Shown here: positions 58,175-64,000 of the stretch, piece after piece
Layout: the number at the start of each line of letters is the position of its first letter
Position numbering within the stretch: position 1 is the first letter of the stretch
NCBI RefSeq assembly: GCF_001189965.1
Contig: NZ_LFLU01000004.1
Span: forward strand, 186,001-250,000
Direction: 5' to 3'
Length of the DNA stretch: 64,000 bases
DNA from: Herbaspirillum rhizosphaerae
Lineage (GTDB): Bacteria > Pseudomonadota > Gammaproteobacteria > Burkholderiales > Burkholderiaceae_D
Translations under genes and position numbers: made by a program
Notes under the pieces: model-generated
The model's database searches: none
Told to the model about the DNA's origin: nothing
What the model saw: only the letters and a program-made list of their open reading frames with translations

Positions 58175-58546
58175 TTATGCCAGCGCGGGCCTTACATAAT
58201 CATCGGGCGTCCAGAAGATGCCGCCGTCTTTCTCGAACACCGTGATTTTACGCAAACGCGCGCCGCGGCAAGGGCCGCCTTCGCATTTTCCGGTCTCCGG
58301 CGCATACACGGCGCCATGGGTGGCGCACATGATATACAGGCCGCTGGATTCGAAGAACTCGCCTTCGTCCCAGTCGAGTTCGATCGGCACGTGCGCGCAG
58401 CGATTCAGATAACCGTACACCGCACCGCCGTAACGCACCACGAAACCGGTCGCGTCGTCGCCATGCACCGACACGGCAAAGCGCTTGCCTTTGCCGCCTT
58501 CTTCGATGTCAGCCGAATCACATACCGGAATCGCTACTTCATCCAT
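58175..58546 (-). CDS. Rieske [2Fe-2S] ferredoxin-like protein
   Basis: 123 residues with SD GGGGGAAA. Cluster ligands CAH (CxH) in NRCAHVPIELDWDEGEFF and CATH (CxxH) in YIMCATHGAVYAPETGKCEGG, spaced as in Rieske proteins. No TM or signal; cytosolic. The partner oxidase is unknown. Gene order rluC-HAD-Rieske-sppA is common in Burkholderiales. Confidence 0.93.
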   Translation of the reverse strand: MDEVAIPVCDSADIEEGGKGKRFAVSVHGDDATGFVVRYGGAVYGYLNRCAHVPIELDWDEGEFFESSGLYIMCATHGAVYAPETGKCEGGPCRGARLRKITVFEKDGGIFWTPDDYVRPALA

Positions 58547-58577
58547 TGCAGGTTTCCCCCGATGTTGCCATGCGTTG

Positions 58578-59237
58578 CTAAGCGTTTTCGTTGAGCCACT
58601 GATGCAGGACCTTGATCGAACCGGCGCTATACAGCGGATTCAGCGCCTGCAACTGCTCGACCGGATGCGCGCCGAATTCTACCGCAACCCCGGCCGCACC
58701 TGCATTAATGGCCATCTGCAGATCGTGCGTGGTGTCGCCGATCATCAGCGTGCGGTTCATCTCCTGGCCCAGTTCGCGCGTGAGTTCCTGCAGCATGGCA
58801 GGATGCGGCTTGGAGAAAGTTTCGTCGGCGCAACGCGTCGCATCGAACATCGACAGCAGCTTGGTGCTGTTGAGCGCACGATTCAGACCGACCCGGCTCT
58901 TGCCGGTGGCGACCGCCAGGAAATAGCCTTGCTGCCCGAGATCCTCCAGCATCTCCTTGACGCCGTCGAACAGGGTCAGGTCCTTGTCCTGGCCGAGGTA
59001 GTGGTGACGGTAGCGCTCCACGATGCGCGGGTAGTACTTGGGATCGACATCGGGAATCGCCGCCTGCATCGCATCCTGCAAACCCAGGCCGATCACGTAG
59101 GAAGCAGCGCTTTTGTCGGGAATCGGCAAGCCCAGATCGCGGGCGGCTGCCTGGATGCACCTGACGATGGTCGACGTGCTGTCCATCAGCGTGCCGTCCC
59201 AGTCGAACACGATTAAATCAAATTGCTTTCTTGCCAT
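58578..59237 (-). CDS. HAD-family phosphatase (phosphoglycolate phosphatase-like)
   Basis: 219 residues. Motif I FDWDGTLMDST (nucleophile D and D+2), motif II VATGKSR, motif III Lys in CADETFSKPHP, motif IV MIGDTTHDLQMA. It hydrolyses small phosphate esters. It lies 57 bp after rluC and 31 bp before the Rieske gene. Confidence 0.92.
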   Translation of the reverse strand: MARKQFDLIVFDWDGTLMDSTSTIVRCIQAAARDLGLPIPDKSAASYVIGLGLQDAMQAAIPDVDPKYYPRIVERYRHHYLGQDKDLTLFDGVKEMLEDLGQQGYFLAVATGKSRVGLNRALNSTKLLSMFDATRCADETFSKPHPAMLQELTRELGQEMNRTLMIGDTTHDLQMAINAGAAGVAVEFGAHPVEQLQALNPLYSAGSIKVLHQWLNENA

Positions 59238-59293
59238 GTCTCACTTTTCAACATAATCAAAATAGGTGTACCGGCGGCTGGCCACAGTCCCGA

Positions 59294-60328
59294 TCAGGCA
59301 GTCTCCGCCCCGGCGTCGTTTGCATCCAGGCTTTTCAGGAAGCGCAGGCACTCCGGCGGCAAGCCTGCCTTGAGCGTCACCGTCTTGCCGCTGTCCGGAT
59401 GCGTAAAACTGATCTGGTGCGCATGCAAGAACATGCGCTTGAAGGCGACGCGTTCGCCGTCCGCCTTCTGCAATGCTTTGTTCAGCGTGAAATCGCCGTA
59501 CTTGTCGTCGCCCACGATGGCAAAACCGCTGGCCGACAAATGCACGCGTATCTGATGGGTGCGACCGGTTTTCAGTTCCGCTTCGAGCAAGGCAAATTCG
59601 CCATAGCGGCGAATCAGCGAAAACACGGTGTGCGAAGCCTGGCCGTCATCCTGCACGCGCACGCGGCGTTCGCCGTCGGCAGTGCTGTATTTGTGCAGCG
59701 GCAGCTTGATGTGCTGGCGCGCATTCTTCCAGTCGCCATGCACCAGCGTCAGATAGCGCTTGTCGGTCAGGCCGTCGCGGATCTGCTCGTGCAGGTTGGT
59801 CAGTGCAGAACGTTTCTTGGCCAGCAACAAAACTCCCGAGGTGTCGCGGTCGAGACGATGCACCAGTTCCAGGAATTTGGCGTCCGGGCGCGAGGCGCGC
59901 AGTTGCTCGATGACACCATAACTGACGCCCGAACCGCCATGCACGGCAACGCCGGCAGGCTTGTCGATCACCAGCAGATGATTATCTTCCAGCAATATCT
60001 TGAATTCCGCGCCGGGGGCGACGGCGGCCGATGCCTTTTCGGCAATACGGATCGGCGGCACGCGCAGGACGTCCCCGTCTTGCAGACGATAAGTCTGGTC
60101 GATACGGCCCTTGTTGACACGTACTTCGCCGGAGCGCAGGACACGGTAGATATGGCTTTTGGGCACGCCCTTGCAGACGCGCAAGAGGAAATTGTCGATG
60201 CGTTGACCGGCTTCCTCTTCCGAAATCGTGAGCAGCTGGACTTGCGGCGAAGCAGGTGCAGATTGGGTAGACGCTGGTGATTCAGGCTTTTCAGGCGTCT
60301 TCCCAGAAAATCTCGCTAAGTCCTTCAT
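59294..60328 (-). CDS. rluC: 23S rRNA pseudouridine synthase RluC
   Basis: 344 residues. S4 RNA-binding domain about 40-100 (EEEAGQRIDNFLLRVCKGVPKSHIYR). RluA-type catalytic domain with HRLDRDTSGVLLLAKK holding the catalytic Asp. It modifies U955, U2504 and U2580 in E. coli 23S rRNA. It is divergent from rne with 686 bp between, as is usual. It has a weak SD. Confidence 0.95.
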   Translation of the reverse strand: MKDLARFSGKTPEKPESPASTQSAPASPQVQLLTISEEEAGQRIDNFLLRVCKGVPKSHIYRVLRSGEVRVNKGRIDQTYRLQDGDVLRVPPIRIAEKASAAVAPGAEFKILLEDNHLLVIDKPAGVAVHGGSGVSYGVIEQLRASRPDAKFLELVHRLDRDTSGVLLLAKKRSALTNLHEQIRDGLTDKRYLTLVHGDWKNARQHIKLPLHKYSTADGERRVRVQDDGQASHTVFSLIRRYGEFALLEAELKTGRTHQIRVHLSASGFAIVGDDKYGDFTLNKALQKADGERVAFKRMFLHAHQISFTHPDSGKTVTLKAGLPPECLRFLKSLDANDAGAETA

Positions 60329-61014
60329 TTTGAATATATAATCGCTCGACGCTGGTCAGAAAACCGGTGTCAGTGTAAGAATAAAAAAGACCATTCTACA
60401 CAGAGGCGTCTTCATCAGCCTCGCTAATTTGCAAATTTGATGGGGGGAACCACGAAAAATCGCAGCATGCGGCGACAGGGTCCTGTCGGCAAGCCTCGTA
60501 CACCCTACGAAGACATTGTGGACGCGACATTTCTCCGCGCGGATTGGACGGTTCCTCAAAAACGTGTACGCATCATCCCTGCGCGAGTCCAGTTTGCACC
60601 GCAGTTGCAATCGGATAACGCACTTGGATGTTGAACAGATGTGTTTGGATTATCAGGATAAAGTCTGGCAAGACCTTCAGTTGAAAAACGAAGTGCTTGC
60701 CGGTTGATGCAAGTGAACCCGATTCGCCGATTTGCCAACTTTTAGAAAAATGCTTCGTTTGGCTCTTGATGACAACTTACCGTCCACAGCGACCGTGACC
60801 GCCTCATGCGGAACGGCAAGCGTGGATACGGAGTTGCTCGGCTTCCCGGTTCACCGCATCCGCGCCCCGTTGTGCATGAGTGCCGCCGCCAAGGCGCACT
60901 CCACACACTAAGGCAATTCCCTCCCCCAATCACTTCGTTCTCGCGTACATCCTTGTACTTATGGCGTACTTTTAAAAAGCGCCATTACGGCCTCAGTGCC
61001 ACGGAGTGAAAAAC
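60329..61014. promoter_or_regulatory. Long rluC-rne intergenic region with rne leader
   Basis: 686 bp without a convincing gene; some short frames (plus 60437-60634, minus 60356-60610) have no coding character. It must hold the rluC and rne promoters and a long rne 5' UTR. A hairpin GAGTGCCGCC / GGCGCACTC extended by TGTG/CACA arms lies at 60871-60908. In E. coli the rne leader folds into hairpins cleaved by RNase E for autoregulation; the same role here is inference. Confidence 0.5.
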
Positions 61015-64000
61015 ATGAAACGTATGTTGTTCAACGCTACGCAGCAGGAAGAGTTGCGCGTAGCCATCGTTGACGGTCAAAAACTGATCGACATCGATAT
61101 TGAAGCCACCGGACGCGAACAGCGTAAATCCAACATTTACAAAGGCGTCATTACCCGCATCGAACCTTCCCTGGAAGCCTGCTTCGTCAATTACGGCGAA
61201 GAACGCCACGGCTTCTTGCCGTTCAAGGAAGTTGCCCGCACCTATTTCAAGGAAGGCATCGATGTCCGCAATGCTTCCATCAAGGAAGCCCTGCGCGAAG
61301 GCCAGGAAATCATTGTCCAGGTCGAGAAGGAAGAACGCGGCAACAAGGGCGCAGCCCTGACCTCGTTCATCTCCCTGGCCGGCCGCTACCTGGTCCTGAT
61401 GCCGAACAACCCGCGCGGCGGCGGCGTTTCCCGCCGTGTCGAAGGTGAAGATCGCCAGGAACTGCGCGAAACCATGGACAAGCTGGACCTGCCCAACGGC
61501 ATGTCCGTCATCGCCCGCACCGCAGGCATCGGCCGCAACGTCGACGAACTGCAGTGGGATCTGAACTACCTGATGCAACTCTGGCGCGCCATCGAAGGCG
61601 CCGGCCAGTCCGGTTCCGGCGCGTTCCTGATTTATCAGGAATCCTCGCTGGTGATCCGCGCGATCCGCGACTATTTCCAGCCTGACATCGGCGAAATCCT
61701 GATCGACACCGACGACATCCACGAACAAGCCCAGCAGTTCATGGCGCACGTGATGCCGGACATGGTTCACCGCGTCAAGCGCTATCACGACGACGTGCCG
61801 CTGTTCTCGCGCTTCCAGATCGAACACCAGATCGAAACCGCCTACTCGCGCACCGTGCCGTTGCCTTCCGGCGGCGCCATCGTGATCGACCACACCGAAG
61901 CCCTGGTTTCGGTCGACGTCAACTCGGCCCGCGCCACCCGCGGTTCCGACATCGAAACCACCGCGTTCTACACCAACCTTGAAGCCGCCGACGAAGTGGC
62001 CCGCCAATTGCGCTTGCGCGATCTGGGCGGCCTGATCGTCATCGACTTCATCGACATGGAAAACGCCAAGAACCAGCGCGAAGTCGAATCCCGCCTGAAA
62101 GACGCCCTGCACCACGACCGTGCCCGCGTCCAGATGGGCAAGATCTCGCGCTTCGGCCTGATGGAATTGTCGCGCCAGCGCCTGCGTCCGTCGCTGTCCG
62201 AAGGCAGCCACGTGACCTGCCCGCGCTGCAACGGCACCGGCCACATCCGCGATACCGAATCGTCCGCATTGCAAGTCCTGCGCATCATCCAGGAAGAAGC
62301 AATGAAGGAAAACTCCGCCGCCATCCATGTGCAGGCGCCGGTCGACGTCGCCGCTTTCCTGCTCAACGAAAAGCGCGGCGAAATCCTGAAGATCGAAACA
62401 CGCCACCGCGTGACGGTCATCATGATCCCGAACAAGCATCTGGAAACCCCGCACTACAAGCTCGAGCGCATCAAGCACGACGATCCGCGCCTGGACGACG
62501 CCCAAGCCAGCTACGCCATGGCCGAACAAGCCGAAACCGACATCGGTTACAGCAAGCGCCAGAAGGAAGACGTCAAGCCGCGCCAGGAAGCCGTCGTCAA
62601 GGGCATCACCCCCGACCAGCCTGCCCCTATCGTCGAACGCAAGGTCGCTGCTCCGGCAGAACCGGCGCCGACGCTGGCGCCGGAATCGGGCTTCTTCAGC
62701 AAGATCTGGAGCTTCTTCCGCGCCAAGCCGGCAGAACCAACACCTGTCGCCGCTCCGGTTGAAACCAAGACCCCGCAAAAGCGCGAACACGCCGACCGTA
62801 ACGGCCGCAACCGCAATGGTCGCAACCGTAACGGCCGCGGCCGCAACGAGCGCGAAGAACGCGACGGCGCTGCACCGGAAAAGAATGCCCGCGAAGAATC
62901 CGGCAAGCAGGACGCTGAAGCCAAACCGGCGCGTCAGCCGCGCCCACCGCGTGAGCCGAAGGAAGCGCGTGAACCGCGCGAGCCGCGCGAAGGCGCAGAA
63001 GGCCGCGGCGATCGCGAAAATCGTGAACCGCGCGAACCTCGCCAGCCACGCGAAGCCCGTGAAAACCGCGAGCCGCGCGAAGGTACCGAAGCACGCGAAC
63101 CGCGTCCGCCACGCCAACCGCGTCCACCACGCGAAGAGCGCAAGGATCTGCCGAAAGCTGACGAGGCGTTGCCATTGGAAGCCGCACTGGCAACCGGTGT
63201 CGCTGCCGTAGCAGTCGAAGGCGCCGAATCCGCGCAAGTCGTCGGCAATCAAGTCGAAGGTACGACCGAAGAAGGAGAACCACGTCGTCGTCGTCGTCGC
63301 GGCGGCCGTAACCGTAATCGTCGTGATCGCGAACAAGGCGATAACGTCGGCGGTGAAAACGCTGAAGGCGAACTGGCAGACGGCGAAGAGTCGGCACCAG
63401 TTGCGGCACAAGCGGCAGCTCCGGCTGACGATGCAGCAGAACGCCCTTGGTACGAGAAAGCCCCGGCAGCACCGACAACACCAGCAGTGGTGAATACGGT
63501 TGCTGAAGTGGCGGCTCCCGCCGTTGCCCCGGTCGTCACTCCTGCCGCCGAGCCTGTTGCAGCAGCACCTGCAGTCGAAACTGCACCGACACCTGCACCT
63601 GTTCAGGAACCGGTCGTGATCGCTGCGGAAGCGCCTGTGGCTCCTGCTCCGGTTTTTGCTGAACCTGTTGCTGAATCTGTTGTGGAAACTGCCCCAGTTG
63701 CACCGGCCCCGGCTCCTGTCGTCGCCGAAGCACCGGCAGCACCGCAACAAATCAGCCTGTTGCCTGAAGCAGCTGCTCCGGCAGCCGTGGAAGCAGCACC
63801 GGTTGAAGCTGCTCCGGCACCAGTTGTTGCCGCCCCTGCCCCTGCGCCGGCTCAGGCAACTGTCCAGGCCGCTGCGCCAGCCGCCAACGGCAAGCAGCAA
63901 TGGAATGACCTGCACGACATGCTGTCGTCGGCCGGCCTGACCCTGGCAAGCACCGATCCGGAAAAGCTGCGCGCCGCCCAGGCTGCCGCCGCCCAGATCG
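61015..64000 (+). CDS. rne: Ribonuclease E (C-terminus runs off the window)
   Basis: At least 995 residues. S1 domain about 35-120, RNase-H-like and 5'-sensor regions, DNase-I-like catalytic domain with D301 (VSVDVNS) and D344 (IVIDFIDM), Zn-link CPRC (C402, C405). The small domain is at about 420-510. The C-terminal half is disordered: Arg-rich patches (RNGRNRNG, REPREPRE, RRRRRRGGR) likely for RNA binding, then an Ala/Pro/Val-rich segment (about 810-960) and the conserved tail start QWNDLHDMLSSAGLTL. It degrades mRNA and processes rRNA, and may bind enolase in a degradosome. Confidence 0.97.
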   Translation, partial: MKRMLFNATQQEELRVAIVDGQKLIDIDIEATGREQRKSNIYKGVITRIEPSLEACFVNYGEERHGFLPFKEVARTYFKEGIDVRNASIKEALREGQEIIVQVEKEERGNKGAALTSFISLAGRYLVLMPNNPRGGGVSRRVEGEDRQELRETMDKLDLPNGMSVIARTAGIGRNVDELQWDLNYLMQLWRAIEGAGQSGSGAFLIYQESSLVIRAIRDYFQPDIGEILIDTDDIHEQAQQFMAHVMPDMVHRVKRYHDDVPLFSRFQIEHQIETAYSRTVPLPSGGAIVIDHTEALVSVDVNSARATRGSDIETTAFYTNLEAADEVARQLRLRDLGGLIVIDFIDMENAKNQREVESRLKDALHHDRARVQMGKISRFGLMELSRQRLRPSLSEGSHVTCPRCNGTGHIRDTESSALQVLRIIQEEAMKENSAAIHVQAPVDVAAFLLNEKRGEILKIETRHRVTVIMIPNKHLETPHYKLERIKHDDPRLDDAQASYAMAEQAETDIGYSKRQKEDVKPRQEAVVKGITPDQPAPIVERKVAAPAEPAPTLAPESGFFSKIWSFFRAKPAEPTPVAAPVETKTPQKREHADRNGRNRNGRNRNGRGRNEREERDGAAPEKNAREESGKQDAEAKPARQPRPPREPKEAREPREPREGAEGRGDRENREPREPRQPREARENREPREGTEAREPRPPRQPRPPREERKDLPKADEALPLEAALATGVAAVAVEGAESAQVVGNQVEGTTEEGEPRRRRRRGGRNRNRRDREQGDNVGGENAEGELADGEESAPVAAQAAAPADDAAERPWYEKAPAAPTTPAVVNTVAEVAAPAVAPVVTPAAEPVAAAPAVETAPTPAPVQEPVVIAAEAPVAPAPVFAEPVAESVVETAPVAPAPAPVVAEAPAAPQQISLLPEAAAPAAVEAAPVEAAPAPVVAAPAPAPAQATVQAAAPAANGKQQWNDLHDMLSSAGLTLASTDPEKLRAAQAAAAQI

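Noticed and set aside
60437-60634. 65-codon plus frame in the rne leader
   Set aside because: No SD, within a region expected to be untranslated.
60985-63915. A 976-codon minus-strand open frame opposite rne
   Set aside because: It is Arg/Phe/Gly-rich with no domain and arises from the high-GC third positions of rne on the other strand.

Overview
The window reads as a chromosomal segment of a betaproteobacterium of the order Burkholderiales, most likely family Oxalobacteraceae (Herbaspirillum/Collimonas-like). The evidence is high GC content with strong third-position GC, the gene orders pyrG-kdsA-eno-ftsB, rpfE-recJ, prfB-lysS and rluC-HAD phosphatase-Rieske-sppA followed by divergent rne, and the sequence character of the housekeeping proteins. 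The genus is an inference. I see no phage, transposase, CRISPR array or clear genomic island. It is mostly core genome with small accessory insertions.

Layout. (1) 1-7166, minus: the N-terminal part, at least 2388 codons, of a giant secreted repeat protein (DUF11-like repeats, then SdrD B-like domains), cut by the left edge. (2) 7.2-15.2 kb, mainly plus: an orphan OmpR-type response regulator with a 10-bp-phased repeat upstream, a Gly/Ser/Asn-rich secreted protein, a chemoreceptor, two identical tRNA-Arg(ACG) genes around a HemJ/CopD-like membrane protein, a sensor-less histidine kinase with a NarL-type regulator, and a cytosolic diguanylate cyclase. (3) 15.3-29.0 kb, all minus: pnuC, ftsB, eno, kdsA, pyrG, a hydrolase, DUF3841-like, comEC, tatD, argE, an unknown periplasmic protein, lolD and lolC. 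This joins CTP/KDO/glycolysis/division genes to DNA uptake and lipoprotein export. (4) 29.2-35.4 kb, plus: rpfE-like, recJ, then a compact TAXI binding protein / membrane diguanylate cyclase / small protein operon. (5) 35.5-44.5 kb: a Fur-box TonB-dependent siderophore receptor, a solute-binding protein, a GlxA-type regulator, a DszC/SfnC-like flavin monooxygenase, a lipoprotein and a PhoX phosphatase with a candidate Pho box. This is a nutrient-scavenging stretch (Fe, possibly S, P).

(6) 44.7-53.5 kb, plus: prfB with its programmed +1 frameshift, lysS, a glycine-zipper protein, another solute-binding protein, tRNA-Arg(TCT), tRNA-Pro(TGG), a DUF3300 protein and prfC. prfC has a promoter-like sequence followed by an intrinsic terminator inside its leader. 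(7) 53.6-64.0 kb: ppx (minus), a tetrapyrrole-methylase-type methyltransferase (plus), a secreted alpha/beta hydrolase, the sppA/Rieske/HAD/rluC cluster (minus), a 686-bp leader, and rne (plus), cut by the right edge.

The least explained items are the giant surface protein and its neighbouring orphan regulator, the TAXI/GGDEF/small-protein operon, the prfC leader terminator, the unknown periplasmic protein attached to lolCD, and the DUF3841-like gene attached to comEC. I did not find anything I can confidently call a wholly new system. These are ranked candidates.
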